Assembly (NCBI RefSeq): GCF_001548475.1
Contig: NZ_LRUJ01000003.1
Span: 167,139 to 231,138, forward strand
Length of the DNA stretch: 64,000 nucleotides
Direction of reading: 5' to 3'
Origin: Bordetella hinzii LMG 13501
GTDB taxonomy: Bacteria > Pseudomonadota > Gammaproteobacteria > Burkholderiales > Burkholderiaceae_B
The translations under genes were made by a program, and so were the position numbers. Below the pieces are notes generated by a model. It did no database searches. It was not told the origin of the DNA and was given only the letters and a program-made list of their open reading frames with translations. Positions 32,583 to 42,101 of the stretch are shown piece by piece. Within the stretch, counting starts at the first letter, position 1, and each line of letters opens with the position of its first letter.

Positions 32583-33683
32583 TTACGCGATTGGCCGGCG
32601 CCCGGCCGGCCAACCTTGCAACTGGTTCTGGACCAGGTCGGCCAGGCCCGCCACCCACAAGGGGCTGTCATTGAGCGCCGGAATGTAACGAAAACGCTTG
32701 CCGCCGGCCGCCATGAAGGCATGGCGGCATTCCTGGTCGATTTCTTCCAGGGTTTCCAGGCAGTCGGCCACGAAGCCGGGGCAGACCACGTCAACCTCGG
32801 TCACGCCCTGGCGGGCCAGCTCCCTGAGGGTGGGCTCGGTATAGGGCTCCATCCAGCGCGCCGAGCCGAAGCGGCTCTGGAACGCCACCTCGACCTGCTC
32901 GGCCGCCAGGCCGAGGCGCTCGCGCAACAGCCGGGCCGTCTCCAGGCAATCGCGGTAATAAGGGTCGCCCAATTCGATGGAGTAGCGCGGCAGGCCGTGA
33001 AAACTCATGAGCAGCTTCTGCGGCCTGCCTTGCGCATCCCAGAACGCGCGGATGCGCTCGGCCTGCGCATCGAGATAGGCGGGGTCGTCGTAGAAGCGCT
33101 TGACGAAGCGCAGCGCCGGCTGGTCGCGCAGGCGCGCGGCATGGCGCGTGACGGCGTCCACCGCGGTCGCGGTGGTGCTGGCCGCATACTGCGGATAGAG
33201 GGGCAGCGCCAGGATGTGGTCGCAACCCTGCTCGCGCAGGCGCGTGATGCCCTCGGCCACCGAAGGATTGCCATAGCGCATGGCCAGGGCCACCGGCACA
33301 TCCAGGCCGCGTTCGCCAAGCGCGGCGGACAGTCCCTCGGCCTGCTGACGGCTGTACACCATGAGGGGCGAGCCGCCCTCCAGCCAGATGCCCGCATAGC
33401 GCGGCGCCAGCTTCTTGGGCCGCAGCGTCAGCACCAGCCCATGCAGGATGGGCTTCCAGAGGTAGCCGGGGATCTCGATGACGCGCGGATCGGAGAGGAA
33501 CTCGCCCAGGTATCTGCGGATATCGGCCTTGGACGGCGTATCCGGGGTGCCCAGGTTGACCAGCAGCACGCCGGCCCGCCCGGGGCCGCGCGGCGGCGGA
33601 TGATCATCGAACGGGTCTTCGCCGCGCGCCGGCTCCGCCAGAAAGCGCTCAGGCCACAAATACTTGAACAGCCGAAGAAACAC
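32583..33683 (-). CDS. hemH: Ferrochelatase
   Basis: Last step of haem synthesis, insertion of Fe2+ into protoporphyrin IX. The 366-residue enzyme has GVLLVNLGTPDTP, GGSPL-type GGSPLMVYSR, and the catalytic-His signature LMSFHGLPRYSIELGDPY. Its length is normal for proteobacterial enzymes. Located 44 bp after hrcA on the same strand, a linkage seen in related genomes. Confidence 0.96.
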   Translation of the reverse strand: MFLRLFKYLWPERFLAEPARGEDPFDDHPPPRGPGRAGVLLVNLGTPDTPSKADIRRYLGEFLSDPRVIEIPGYLWKPILHGLVLTLRPKKLAPRYAGIWLEGGSPLMVYSRQQAEGLSAALGERGLDVPVALAMRYGNPSVAEGITRLREQGCDHILALPLYPQYAASTTATAVDAVTRHAARLRDQPALRFVKRFYDDPAYLDAQAERIRAFWDAQGRPQKLLMSFHGLPRYSIELGDPYYRDCLETARLLRERLGLAAEQVEVAFQSRFGSARWMEPYTEPTLRELARQGVTEVDVVCPGFVADCLETLEEIDQECRHAFMAAGGKRFRYIPALNDSPLWVAGLADLVQNQLQGWPAGRRPIA

Positions 33684-33727
33684 AGACCTCTCCCGGGGGC
33701 ATCCCCCGCGGGATGCCGTTGTTGGAA

Positions 33728-34732
33728 TTATTGATTGTGGCTGAGCGCGTTGGACAGGAGCCGGGCGGTGATATCGACGATGGGTATCACCCGCTCATAG
33801 GACATCCGGGTCGGGCCGATCACGCCCAGCGTGCCGACGATCTGGCCGTCCACGCCATAGGGCGCCGTGACCACGGTGACCTCGTCCATGGGCACCAGCT
33901 GCGAATCCCCGCCGATATAGATTTGCACGCCCTGGGCACGGCTGGAGACGTCCAGCAGCTGCAGCAGATCGGTTTTTTTCTCGAACAGCGCGAACATCTT
34001 GCGCAGCCGATCCATGTCGGACGCGATGTCGGTCACGTCCAACAGCTTGCGTTCGCCGGAAATGACCACGGAATCGCCCTCGTCGGCAGCCTCGGCGCCG
34101 GCCTCGACGGCCGCCTGCATCAGGCGCGAGATGTCTTCGCGCAGCTGGGTCAGCTCGGTCGACAGCGTCCGGCGCACCGCGTCGAAGGACTTGCCGGAGA
34201 AGTGCTGGTTGAAGAAATTGGCCGCCTCGACCAGCTCGCTCTCGGCGTAGTCGCGCTGCACCTGCATGATGCGGTTCTGCACGTCGCCGTCGGGCGTGAC
34301 GATGATGAGCAGCACCCGTTTTTCCGTCAGGCGCACGAATTCGATCTGGCGAAACACCTGCGCCCGCTTGGGCGTGAGCACCACGCCGGCGAACTGCGTC
34401 AGGTTGGACAGCAGGGCCGCGGCCGCATTGACGGCGCGGCTGGGCTCGACCATGGGCAGCAGCTCCCCCATATTGGCCGGCTCGAACTGGTAGGGGTGGA
34501 CGGCCAGCAAGGAATCCACGAACATGCGGTAGCCGCGCGGGGTGGGCACGCGGCCGGCCGAGGTGTGGGGGCTGTGGATCAGGCCCAGCTCCTCCAGGTC
34601 GGCCATGACGTTGCGGATGGTGGCCGGAGAAAGGTCGAATACCTTCGAAAGCGTGCGCGAACCCACCGGTTGCCCGTCGGCGATATAGCGTTCAATCAAC
34701 GCTTTCAACAAAGCTCGTGCGCGGTCGTCCAT
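33728..34732 (-). CDS. hrcA: HrcA heat-inducible transcription repressor
   Basis: Represses heat-shock operons through the CIRCE element. The 334-residue protein begins with a winged helix ([23 protein letters not shown]) and has a GAF-like dimer domain. No CIRCE inverted repeat was seen before grpE, dnaK or hrcA itself, so its targets (usually groESL) lie outside this window. Divergent from nadK. Confidence 0.95.
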   Translation of the reverse strand: MDDRARALLKALIERYIADGQPVGSRTLSKVFDLSPATIRNVMADLEELGLIHSPHTSAGRVPTPRGYRMFVDSLLAVHPYQFEPANMGELLPMVEPSRAVNAAAALLSNLTQFAGVVLTPKRAQVFRQIEFVRLTEKRVLLIIVTPDGDVQNRIMQVQRDYAESELVEAANFFNQHFSGKSFDAVRRTLSTELTQLREDISRLMQAAVEAGAEAADEGDSVVISGERKLLDVTDIASDMDRLRKMFALFEKKTDLLQLLDVSSRAQGVQIYIGGDSQLVPMDEVTVVTAPYGVDGQIVGTLGVIGPTRMSYERVIPIVDITARLLSNALSHNQ

Positions 34733-34798
34733 ATGAGTATTTTATGGAAAGTTTTGCCAGGAGGCGATTTTTGTCCTCCGACATGATATGCGGCCCCA

Positions 34799-34804
34799 TA
34801 TAAT
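34799..34804 (+). promoter_or_regulatory. -10 element (TATAAT) for nadK
   Basis: Perfect TATAAT 37 bp before the nadK ATG, in the hrcA-nadK divergent spacer. The preceding bases CCCCATATA also resemble a sigma-32 -10, but no CTTGAA is present at the right distance. A TTGTCC at 34771 is 22 bp away, too far for a standard -35. Confidence 0.45.
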
Positions 34805-34841
34805 CGCCTGATACGCCTCACGAATCCACTGAAACCCGCTC

Positions 34842-35741
34842 ATGCACTTTCCTATCGTCGCCCTGATCGGACGCTACCAGGACACCGGCCTGGACGCTCC
34901 CCTGCGCGCCCTGGCCGACATGCTCACGCAGGCCGGCCGGCGCGTCCTGGTCGACGCCGATACGGCGCGCAACACCGGCGTCCATGAGTTCCCCGAGGCC
35001 ACGCTGCAGGAGATCGGCGAATCGGCCTCCCTGGCCGTGGTCATGGGCGGCGACGGCACCGTGCTGGGCGCGGCCCGCCACCTGGCGCCGTACGGGGTGC
35101 CGCTGGTGGGCATCAACCACGGGCGCCTGGGCTTCATCACCGACATCCCGCTGCAGGATGCCCGCAATGCGCTGGCGCGCGTGCTGGACGGCAATTTCCA
35201 GATCGAAGAGCGCATGCTGCTGCAAGGCAGCGTGTGGCGCGGCGACGCGCAGATGTACTCCGCCTCGGCGCTGAACGACGTGGTGCTCAACCGCGCCGGG
35301 CGCGGCGGCATGATCGAAATGCGGGTCGAGCTGGATGGCGTGTACATGTATACCCAGCGCGCCGACGGCCTGATCATCGCCACGCCCACCGGGTCGACGG
35401 CCTATGCCCTGTCGGCCGCCGGCCCGCTGCTGCATCCAGGCCTGAACGCCATGGTGCTGGTGCCGGTGGCGCCGCAAAGCCTGTCGAACCGGCCCATCGT
35501 GATCCCCGACACCGGCGTGCTCAATATGACGCTCACGGCCATCGGCCGCGTCGAGACCGGCGCCTCGGTGCACTTCGACATGCAGACCTGGTCGGATCTG
35601 CAACTGGGCGACCGCATCACCGTGCAGCGCGCCCCGCATACCGCCCGCCTGGTTCATCCCCAGGGCTACAGCTTTTTCTCCACCCTGCGCCGCAAGCTGC
35701 ATTGGAATCTGATGCCGCAGGCCACCGACAACATCGAGTAA
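34842..35741 (+). CDS. nadK: NAD kinase
   Basis: Phosphorylates NAD to NADP. The 299-residue enzyme has the family GGDGTVLGAARHLAP motif and the second motif region GRLGFITD, plus TPTGSTAYALSAAGP. ATG MHFPIVALIGRY. Divergent from hrcA and followed by recN after 17 bp, the standard betaproteobacterial order. Confidence 0.96.
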   Translation: MHFPIVALIGRYQDTGLDAPLRALADMLTQAGRRVLVDADTARNTGVHEFPEATLQEIGESASLAVVMGGDGTVLGAARHLAPYGVPLVGINHGRLGFITDIPLQDARNALARVLDGNFQIEERMLLQGSVWRGDAQMYSASALNDVVLNRAGRGGMIEMRVELDGVYMYTQRADGLIIATPTGSTAYALSAAGPLLHPGLNAMVLVPVAPQSLSNRPIVIPDTGVLNMTLTAIGRVETGASVHFDMQTWSDLQLGDRITVQRAPHTARLVHPQGYSFFSTLRRKLHWNLMPQATDNIE

Positions 35742-35758
35742 TCCCGGCAGCGCCCGCC

Positions 35759-37414
35759 ATGTTGCGAACCCTGCATATCCGCGACTTCGTCATCGTCGAA
35801 CAGACGGAAATCCATTTCGGCGCCGGCTTCACCGTATTCACGGGCGAGACCGGCGCAGGCAAATCCATATTGATCGACGCGCTGGCCCTGGCATTGGGCG
35901 AGCGCGGCGACGCCAGCGTGCTGCGCGAAGGCGCGGCCAGGGCCGATATCACGGCCATCTTCGACACGCCCGCCCACCTGTCGGCCTGGCTGGCCGAGCG
36001 CGAGCTCGAACCCGCCGAAGAGCTGTCGCTGCGCCGCGTCATCGATGCCCAGGGGCGCAGCCGCGCCTATATCAATGGCATGCCGGCCACCGTCACGCAG
36101 CTGCGCGAGCTGGGCGACACCCTGGTCGATATCCATGGCCAGCACGCCCACCAAAGCCTGATGCGCCCCGACGCGCAGCGCGAGCTGCTGGACGCGCATG
36201 GCGGACACGGCGAACTGCGCCAGGTCGTGGCTCAGGCCTGGAAGCACTGGCGCGGCCTGGCGCGCCAGCTCGAGACCGCCGAACAGGACGCCGAGGCGCT
36301 GGCCGCCGAACGCGAACGCCTGCAATGGCAGGCCGAAGACCTGGATCGCCTCAATCTGGCCGAAGGCGAATGGGACGCGCTGCAGGCCGAGCACAGCCGC
36401 CTGTCGCATGCGCAGTCGCTGCTCGATGGCGCGAGCCAGATCCTCGAAGCCCTGGACGGCGAACAGGATTCGGCGCTTTCGCGCCTGAACGCGGCCAGCC
36501 ACCGCCTGCAGCAGATGCAGCGCCATGACAGCGGCCTGGGCGGCATCGCCGAAGAGCTGGAATCGGCGCGCATCGCCATGAGCGAAGCGGTCTCCGACCT
36601 GAACAACTACCTGAGCCGCGTCGACCTGGATCCGGAGCGCCTGAACGCGGCCGAGGCGCGCCTGAGCGCGGTCTTCGAAACCGCGCGCAAGTTCAAGACC
36701 GAACCCGACCAGCTGGCCGCCCTGCACCGCTCGCTGCGCGAGCAGCTGGCCCAGCTGCAAGCCGCCGGCGACGTCGATGCCCTGCGCGCCCAGGTCGAGG
36801 CCGCGCGGGCGCAATATGACAGCGCCGCGGCGCTGCTGACCGAGGCGCGCCGCAAGATCGCCCGCGACCTGGGCAAACAGGTCACCCGGGCCATGCAGAC
36901 CCTGTCCATGAGCGGCGGGCGCTTCGAGGCGGCCCTCACGACCGGGCCGGCCAGCGCGCAGGGCAATGAAACCGTCGAATTCCTGGTCGCCGGCCATGCC
37001 GGCACCACTCCCCGGCCACTGGCCAAGGTCGCCTCCGGCGGCGAGCTCTCGCGCATCTCGCTGGCGCTGTCGGTCATCGCCAGCCGCGCGGCGCGCGTGC
37101 CCACCCTGATCTTCGACGAAGTCGACAGCGGCGTGGGCGGCGCGGTGGCCGAGGTCGTGGGCAAACTGTTGCGCGAGCTGGGCGGGCGCCATCAGGTGCT
37201 GTGCGTGACCCACCTGCCCCAGGTGGCGGCTTGCGGCAACCACCAGTTCCGCGTGAGCAAGAGCGAAAAAAGCGGGGTCACGCGCTCGCGCATCGCCGAA
37301 CTCGACGCGGACGAACGCATCGAGGAAGTGGCCCGCATGCTGGGCGGCATCACCATCACGCCCACCACGCGCGACCACGCGCGCGAGATGCTGCAGAACA
37401 CCCGCGCCGCCTGA
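35759..37414 (+). CDS. recN: RecN DNA repair ATPase
   Basis: SMC-like protein acting in double-strand break repair. The 551-residue product has Walker A (GETGAGKS), a central coiled coil (about residues 160-370), the ABC signature SGGELSRISLAL and Walker B LIFDEVDSGVGG. It starts 17 bp after nadK; the longer frame upstream lies in nadK. In SOS-competent bacteria recN is LexA-controlled, but no LexA box was recognised here. Confidence 0.95.
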   Translation: MLRTLHIRDFVIVEQTEIHFGAGFTVFTGETGAGKSILIDALALALGERGDASVLREGAARADITAIFDTPAHLSAWLAERELEPAEELSLRRVIDAQGRSRAYINGMPATVTQLRELGDTLVDIHGQHAHQSLMRPDAQRELLDAHGGHGELRQVVAQAWKHWRGLARQLETAEQDAEALAAERERLQWQAEDLDRLNLAEGEWDALQAEHSRLSHAQSLLDGASQILEALDGEQDSALSRLNAASHRLQQMQRHDSGLGGIAEELESARIAMSEAVSDLNNYLSRVDLDPERLNAAEARLSAVFETARKFKTEPDQLAALHRSLREQLAQLQAAGDVDALRAQVEAARAQYDSAAALLTEARRKIARDLGKQVTRAMQTLSMSGGRFEAALTTGPASAQGNETVEFLVAGHAGTTPRPLAKVASGGELSRISLALSVIASRAARVPTLIFDEVDSGVGGAVAEVVGKLLRELGGRHQVLCVTHLPQVAACGNHQFRVSKSEKSGVTRSRIAELDADERIEEVARMLGGITITPTTRDHAREMLQNTRAA

Positions 37415-37431
37415 CCCCGCGGCGCGTGGGC

Positions 37432-37457
37432 AAAAAAAACCCGGCCGGAGCCGGGTT
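37432..37457 (-). terminator. Intrinsic terminator after fur
   Basis: AACCCGGC-TCCG-GCCGGGTT hairpin (37457-37438 on the minus strand) followed by a run of seven to eight T. It lies between convergent recN and fur and is oriented to end the fur transcript. Confidence 0.85.
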
Positions 37458-37478
37458 CGAGTGCTGCGCTCGGCGCGG

Positions 37479-37898
37479 TCAACGGGCGCGCTGGCAGTCC
37501 GAGCAAATACCGTACAGCACCATGGCATGGCTTTCGAGCACAAAGCCGTTGTCCTTGGCGACCTTGTGCTGGCGCTTTTCGATGTCGACATCGGAAAACT
37601 CCACCACCTTGCCGCAATTGGTGCAGATCAGGTGATCGTGGTGATCACCGTCGTTGAGTTCGAACACGGCCTTGCCGGTATCGAACTGGCTGCGGGTCAG
37701 GATGCCGGCCTGTTCGAACTGGGTGAGGACGCGATACACGGTAGCCAGGCCGATTTCGACGCTCTCGCCGATCAGGGCGCGATAGACGTCTTCGGCGCTG
37801 AGGTGGCGCTGATCCGACTTGCGGAAAATGTCGAGAATCTTGAGGCGGGGAAACGTCGCCTTCAAGCCCATGTTCTTCAATTCGCTTTGGTCGCTCAT
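37479..37898 (-). CDS. fur: Ferric uptake regulator Fur
   Basis: Fe2+-dependent repressor of iron genes, 139 residues. It has an N-terminal winged helix ([31 protein letters not shown]). The metal region contains [19 protein letters not shown] plus a C-terminal CSDC pair for structural zinc. Divergent from bamE, the common arrangement in beta- and gammaproteobacteria. Confidence 0.97.
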   Translation of the reverse strand: MSDQSELKNMGLKATFPRLKILDIFRKSDQRHLSAEDVYRALIGESVEIGLATVYRVLTQFEQAGILTRSQFDTGKAVFELNDGDHHDHLICTNCGKVVEFSDVDIEKRQHKVAKDNGFVLESHAMVLYGICSDCQRAR

Positions 37899-38055
37899 GT
37901 AGTCGCTCTCCGTCCACTGAGGCGCGGCGCCGGAGCCCGTCCCAACCTGGGTCTAGTAATGCGGCCCCATTTCCGCACCGCCGCCTCGCCATGACGAAGC
38001 AGCCTACAAGACATTGGCTGGCAGAGCCCCAATTCCCGCTGCCTTGCGGAACTAT

Positions 38056-38082
38056 CCGTTATTTAAACCTTTATGATAACGG
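38056..38082. promoter_or_regulatory. Inverted repeat CCGTTAT-N13-ATAACGG in the fur-bamE spacer
   Basis: Perfect 7-bp arms spaced by 13 bp in the AT-rich part of the divergent spacer. It overlaps a TATGAT string (38072-38077) that could be the bamE -10. It does not match the GATAAT-type Fur box. Possible operator for bamE. Confidence 0.5.
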
Positions 38083-38119
38083 TTTTGTCCGTTTCCAATA
38101 ATAGGGGCGCGTAGTGTCC

Positions 38120-38668
38120 ATGATTGCTCGTAATCCCTCCCGGCCCGTCAAGGCGGTGCTGGGAACCCTGGTACTGGCTGCGGCCCTGGCCGGCTGCTCT
38201 TCCGGCAAATGGGGCTTCCCCTATCGCGCGGACATGCAGCAAGGCAACTGGATCACCCGCGAACAGGTCGCGCTGCTGCAACCCGGCATGTCCCGCGAGC
38301 AGGTGCGCTTCGCGCTGGGCAGCCCCACGCTGACCAGCGTGCTGCACGCCGACCGCTGGGACTACCCCTATTACTTCAAGCCCGGCTACGGCAAGGCCGA
38401 AGAACGCCACTTCACGGTCTTCTTCGAAAATGACCGCCTGGTGCGCTGGACCGGCGACGAGCAGCCCGAGCTGCAGCCGTTCCAGATCAACAAGCTCAAC
38501 GCCGAACGCGCCGAGAAGGCCGAAAACACCGAAGACACCGCCGAGAAGCGCGACGAGCAGGCCGAGAAGGCCGAGCAGGTCCGGCCCCATATCCAGGTGA
38601 ACTCGCCGACCTCGCCGACCACCTCCTACCCTGGCCAACCCGGCAATGCGCCTGAACCCCTCAAGTAA
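38120..38668 (+). CDS. bamE: BamE (SmpA/OmlA) outer-membrane assembly lipoprotein
   Basis: Lipoprotein subunit of the BAM beta-barrel assembly machine. The 182-residue precursor has a signal sequence with lipobox LAGC (Cys near residue 26). The SmpA/OmlA domain follows ([33 protein letters not shown]). After about residue 125 comes a charged repetitive tail ([22 protein letters not shown]) ending in a Pro/Ser/Thr-rich segment, longer than E. coli BamE (113 residues). ATG is preferred to a GTG two codons earlier. Confidence 0.93.
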   Translation: MIARNPSRPVKAVLGTLVLAAALAGCSSGKWGFPYRADMQQGNWITREQVALLQPGMSREQVRFALGSPTLTSVLHADRWDYPYYFKPGYGKAEERHFTVFFENDRLVRWTGDEQPELQPFQINKLNAERAEKAENTEDTAEKRDEQAEKAEQVRPHIQVNSPTSPTTSYPGQPGNAPEPLK

Positions 38669-38684
38669 GCTCCAAGGAAAGACA

Positions 38685-39476
38685 ATGCGTATTGCAATCG
38701 CCGGCGCCAGCGGCCGCATGGGCCACATGCTGATCGAGGCTGTCCTGAACGCCGAGGGCGTCGAACTCGCCGTGGCGCTGGACCGCAAAGGCTCGCCCTC
38801 GCTGGGCCAGGATGCCGGCGCCTTCCTGGGCCGTGATACCGGCGTACTGATCACCGACGACCTGGACAGCCTGTCCCGCGCCGATTGCCTGATCGATTTC
38901 ACCCGGCCCGAAGGCACGCTGGAGCACCTGCAGGCTTGCCTGCGCCACGGCACCCGCATGGTCATCGGCACCACCGGCTTTGACGACGCCGGCCGCGCCG
39001 CCATCGAAGTGGCCGCGCAGAAGATCGCCGTGGTGTTCGCGCCCAATATGAGCGTGGGCGTCAATGCCACGCTCAAGCTGCTGGACATGGCCGCCCGCAT
39101 TCTCAACAGCGGCTATGACGTCGAAGTCTTCGAAGCGCACCACCGCAACAAGGTCGATGCGCCTTCGGGCACGGCGCTCGCCATGGGCGAGGCCGTGGCC
39201 TCGGCCTGGAACGTCGCCCTGCCCGATGTGGCCACCTGGACGCGCCACGGAGAAACCGGGCCGCGCAAGCCCGGCACCATCGGCTTTTCGGTCGTGCGCG
39301 GCGGCGACATCGTCGGCGACCACACGGTCTACTTCTGCGGCACCGGCGAGCGCATCGAGATCACCCACCGCTCCAGCAGCCGCGCCACCTACGCCGAGGG
39401 TGCGGTGCGCGCCGCCAAGTTCCTCGACGGCAAGCACAATGGGCTGTACGACATGCAGGCGGTGCTCGGGCTCTGA
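38685..39476 (+). CDS. dapB: 4-hydroxy-tetrahydrodipicolinate reductase
   Basis: Lysine and peptidoglycan precursor synthesis. The 263-residue enzyme has the nucleotide-binding GASGRMG motif, [10 protein letters not shown], and the signature [16 protein letters not shown] with catalytic His and Lys. Start is the ATG after AAGGAAAG, 16 bp past bamE. Confidence 0.97.
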   Translation: MRIAIAGASGRMGHMLIEAVLNAEGVELAVALDRKGSPSLGQDAGAFLGRDTGVLITDDLDSLSRADCLIDFTRPEGTLEHLQACLRHGTRMVIGTTGFDDAGRAAIEVAAQKIAVVFAPNMSVGVNATLKLLDMAARILNSGYDVEVFEAHHRNKVDAPSGTALAMGEAVASAWNVALPDVATWTRHGETGPRKPGTIGFSVVRGGDIVGDHTVYFCGTGERIEITHRSSSRATYAEGAVRAAKFLDGKHNGLYDMQAVLGL

Positions 39477-39500
39477 TCCGCGCCCCTACAAGAAAAAACC

Positions 39501-40520
39501 TCAACGCACGACGATGGGCTCGGGCTCCAGCCACACGCCATAGTGCGCCATGACATCCTCCTGGATGGCGGCCGCCAGCGCCAGGATATCGGCCGCCGCC
39601 GCCCCGCCCCGGTTGACCAGCACCAAGGCCTGCCGGTCGTGCACGCCGGCCGGGCCCAGGCTGCGCCCCTTCCAGCCGCATTGATCGATCAGCCAGCCGG
39701 CGGCCAGCTTGTAGCGGCCATCGGGTTGCGGATACGACACCAGGCCGGGAAACCTGGCTTGCAGATGCTCGCGCGTGGCGGCGTCGACCAGGGGGTTCTT
39801 GAAAAAGCTGCCGGCATTGCCGATCACGGCCGGGTCGGGCAGCTTGGCGCGGCGGATGCCGCAGACCGCCTGGAAGATGGCGCGCGCATCGGCCGGACCT
39901 TGCTGCAAGGCCGGCCAGCGCTGCAGGTCCGGATACTCCAGCACGGCGCGCCAGGGGCGCGGCAAGGCAAAACGCACCCGGGTGATGAGCCATCGGCCAG
40001 GCTCGCGCTTGAAGACGCTGTCGCGATAGGCGTAGCGGCAATCCGCGGCCGAGAAGCGCGTGGCGCGCGCCTCGCGCAAATCCCAGGCGCTCAGGCTATC
40101 GAAACGGTCCGACAGCTCCACCCCGTAGGCGCCGATATTCTGCACCGGCGCCGCTCCCACCGTGCCGGGGATGAGCGCGAGATTTTCCAGCCCGTCCCAA
40201 CCCTGCTCGACACAGTGCGCGACCACCTCATGCCAACGTTCGCCCGCGGCCGCCTCGACGATCCACACGTCCGGGCGCGCCTCGACCAGGCGGATGCCGC
40301 GCAAGGCCACACGCACGACCAGGCCCGCCACCGACTCGCCCAGCACCAGATTGCTGCCGCCGCCCAGCACGAAGCACGCCGGATAATCCACGGCGAGCGC
40401 GGACAAGGCAGGCAACTGGGCCTCGTCCTCCAGGGTGACGAAAGCATCGGCGCGCGACGCCAGGCCGAAAGTGTTCAAACCGCGCAGGTCCTGGGCCGCG
40501 GGCACGAGGGATATTGACAT
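39501..40520 (-). CDS. murB: UDP-N-acetylenolpyruvoylglucosamine reductase
   Basis: Second committed step of peptidoglycan precursor synthesis, an FAD enzyme. The 339-residue protein has [11 protein letters not shown], the FAD motif [27 protein letters not shown] and the catalytic Ser region [12 protein letters not shown] at MSISLVP is used; a GTG two codons upstream is possible. Convergent with dapB. A plus-strand promoter overlaps its start region. Confidence 0.96.
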   Translation of the reverse strand: MSISLVPAAQDLRGLNTFGLASRADAFVTLEDEAQLPALSALAVDYPACFVLGGGSNLVLGESVAGLVVRVALRGIRLVEARPDVWIVEAAAGERWHEVVAHCVEQGWDGLENLALIPGTVGAAPVQNIGAYGVELSDRFDSLSAWDLREARATRFSAADCRYAYRDSVFKREPGRWLITRVRFALPRPWRAVLEYPDLQRWPALQQGPADARAIFQAVCGIRRAKLPDPAVIGNAGSFFKNPLVDAATREHLQARFPGLVSYPQPDGRYKLAAGWLIDQCGWKGRSLGPAGVHDRQALVLVNRGGAAAADILALAAAIQEDVMAHYGVWLEPEPIVVR

Positions 40521-40544
40521 GGGCACGAAAAGCTATGCTATAGT
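40514..40544 (+). promoter_or_regulatory. Sigma-70 promoter overlapping the murB start, directed at tRNA-Gly
   Basis: TTGACA (40514-40519), 19-bp spacer, extended -10 TGCTATAGT (TATAGT 40539-40544). It could drive tRNA-Gly with a leader of about 160 nt. A nearer -10-like TACAAT (40652-40657) may be a second start. Confidence 0.5.
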
Positions 40545-40713
40545 TTCTGTCTTCGCTCATATTACTTGAACGATTGATGGCCTGGCTGCCGCGATTCGCG
40601 GATTGCGAATAACGCAAAAAGCAGCAGCCAGCACAAATCAAAAAATTCATGTACAATGCGCGTCTTTCGTTGAAACAGCGGCGCTTGAAGGCACTGCCAG
40701 AAACGAAACCCAA

Positions 40714-40789
40714 GCGGGAATAGCTCAGTTGGTAGAGCGCAACCTTGCCAAGGTTGAGGTCGCGAGTTCGAGACTCGTTTCCCGCTCCA
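40714..40789 (+). tRNA. tRNA-Gly (anticodon GCC)
   Basis: A complete 76-nt cloverleaf: acceptor GCGGGAA pairs with TTCCCGC; the D arm contains AGCTCAGTTGGTAGAGC; the anticodon stem-loop is AACCTTGCCAAGGTT with GCC; the T arm contains GGTTCGA-type GAGTTCGAGAC; the encoded CCA is present. An identical copy is at 60899-60974 in the same direction. Confidence 0.97.
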
Positions 40790-40824
40790 GAATTCAAGTC
40801 CCGGGCCGCAATACCCGCGACAGC

Positions 40825-40856
40825 AAAGGCCGAAAGATCATTCTTTCGGCCTTTTT
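40825..40856 (+). terminator. Intrinsic terminator after tRNA-Gly
   Basis: AAAGGCCGAAAGA and TCTTTCGGCCTTT arms around TCAT, followed by T residues. It ends the first tRNA-Gly transcript. Confidence 0.88.
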
Positions 40857-40859
40857 CAT

Positions 40860-41275
40860 TTGCGGCGCGCTTTCGCGCCACCTGTGCCCGGCTGACGCGG
40901 CCATCTCCACCGCGGCGCCTCCACCCCTATGGAAAAGGACGACGGCCCCGGAGCCTTCCATCTGCTGCATCTGCTTGTCAGCGTCCAGAGCGCAATTCCC
41001 GGTGAACGGCTCACACCCCATGAGCGCACTTTTTCCACCCAGCAAATTGAAAAACCGCTGATCAATCAGGGGGAACTACATTCCAGATCACTGGCAATGG
41101 CTCCGGTTGAAAAAATTAGCAGACCATTCCACACGACACGACGTGAACCCCTTAACGCTCCATTAATCCAAGTCGTGGATCCTTGTTTTTCGTATTGAGC
41201 GGGGCGGGTTGATGGGTTTGGATTTCCGGTCTTTGTCAGTGCTTGCGGGCATGGGCCTGCCCCGGGCGGCGGGCC
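40860..41275. other. About 415-bp gap without a recognisable gene
   Basis: Lower GC in its second half than the neighbours. Short open frames on both strands have no ribosome-binding site or recognisable product. No repeat, terminator or tRNA fragment is seen here apart from the terminator just upstream. It marks the left edge of the accessory region and probably holds the promoter of the TlpA-like gene. Confidence 0.5.
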
Positions 41276-42097
41276 ATGCATAGCGTCGGCCCGTTTTCCC
41301 TGCCGGTGGCCGCCGTGGCGCTTGCCGCGGTGCTGGCCTGGCTGGCCGCGCGGCTGGTATGGCGCGAGGCGGCCGGCAGGCGCGCCGCCGCTTTGCTGCT
41401 CGATGCGCTGTTCATCGGCCTGGTGGCCGCGCGCGCGGCCTATGTGCTGCGCTGGTGGCCGGATTACAGTGCCGCTCCACGCGCCATCGTGTCCATCGGC
41501 GATGGCGGTTTTTATTGGTGGGCCGGCTTGCCGGCGGGCCTGGCCTGGCTGGCCTGGCGCACGCGCGGGCTGCCGCCGCTGCGGCAGGCGGCGCTGGGCA
41601 GCGCCGCCATCGGCATCGCGGCCTGGACTTTCGCGCAAGGCTATATCGTCCAGGCGCAGCGGGGGTCCCTGCCCGCCCTGGCGCTGGAGACGCTGGAGGC
41701 GCGCCCGGTTTCGTTGGAGCACTACAGCGGCCGGCCAGTCGTCATCAATCTGTGGGCGTCCTGGTGCCCGCCCTGCCGGCGCGAGATGCCGGTGCTGGAG
41801 CAAGCCCAGGCGGACTATCCCGGCGTGCGCTTTCTGTTGATCAACCAGGGGGAAAGCGCGGCCACCGTGCGCGAGTTCCTGGCCGGGCAGGGCCTGGCGT
41901 TCAAGGATGTGCTGCTGGACCCGGCATCCCAGGCCATGCCGGCGCTGCGCACCCGCGGCCTGCCGACGACGCTGTTCTTCGATGCGCAGGGCCGCCTGGC
42001 CCAGGCGCATATGGGCGAACTGACCGCCGCGCGCCTGCGCCAGACGCTGCAAGACCATCTCGTGCCACCGCCGGACGCGACCCGAATCCAGGAGTAA
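41276..42097 (+). CDS. TlpA-type thiol:disulfide protein with Lgt-like membrane N terminus
   Basis: A 273-residue membrane protein. The first 130 residues form about four membrane segments that resemble the start of prolipoprotein diacylglyceryl transferase (GPFSL..., then [18 protein letters not shown] and GDGGFYWWAGL). The Lgt catalytic residues are not recognisable. From about residue 145 a periplasmic thioredoxin-like domain follows with WASWCPPCRREMP and the cis-Pro loop RGLPTTLFFD. It probably keeps the DsbG-like protein encoded 4 bp downstream in its reduced form (inference). Confidence 0.82.
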   Translation: MHSVGPFSLPVAAVALAAVLAWLAARLVWREAAGRRAAALLLDALFIGLVAARAAYVLRWWPDYSAAPRAIVSIGDGGFYWWAGLPAGLAWLAWRTRGLPPLRQAALGSAAIGIAAWTFAQGYIVQAQRGSLPALALETLEARPVSLEHYSGRPVVINLWASWCPPCRREMPVLEQAQADYPGVRFLLINQGESAATVREFLAGQGLAFKDVLLDPASQAMPALRTRGLPTTLFFDAQGRLAQAHMGELTAARLRQTLQDHLVPPPDATRIQE

Positions 42098-42101
42098 CGC
42101 C

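Noticed and set aside
34774..34801. Sigma-32 promoter for nadK (CCCCATATA)
   Set aside because: The -10-like string has no CTTGAA-type -35 at 12-15 bp; the overlapping TATAAT is a simpler explanation.
37899..38119. Fur box in the fur-bamE spacer
   Set aside because: No GATAATGATAATCATTATC-like 19-mer or repeated GATAAT hexamers are present; the inverted repeat there has a different sequence.
40856..41198. Short open frames on both strands of the 415-bp gap
   Set aside because: No ribosome-binding site, no family features, and mutual overlap; treated as non-coding.
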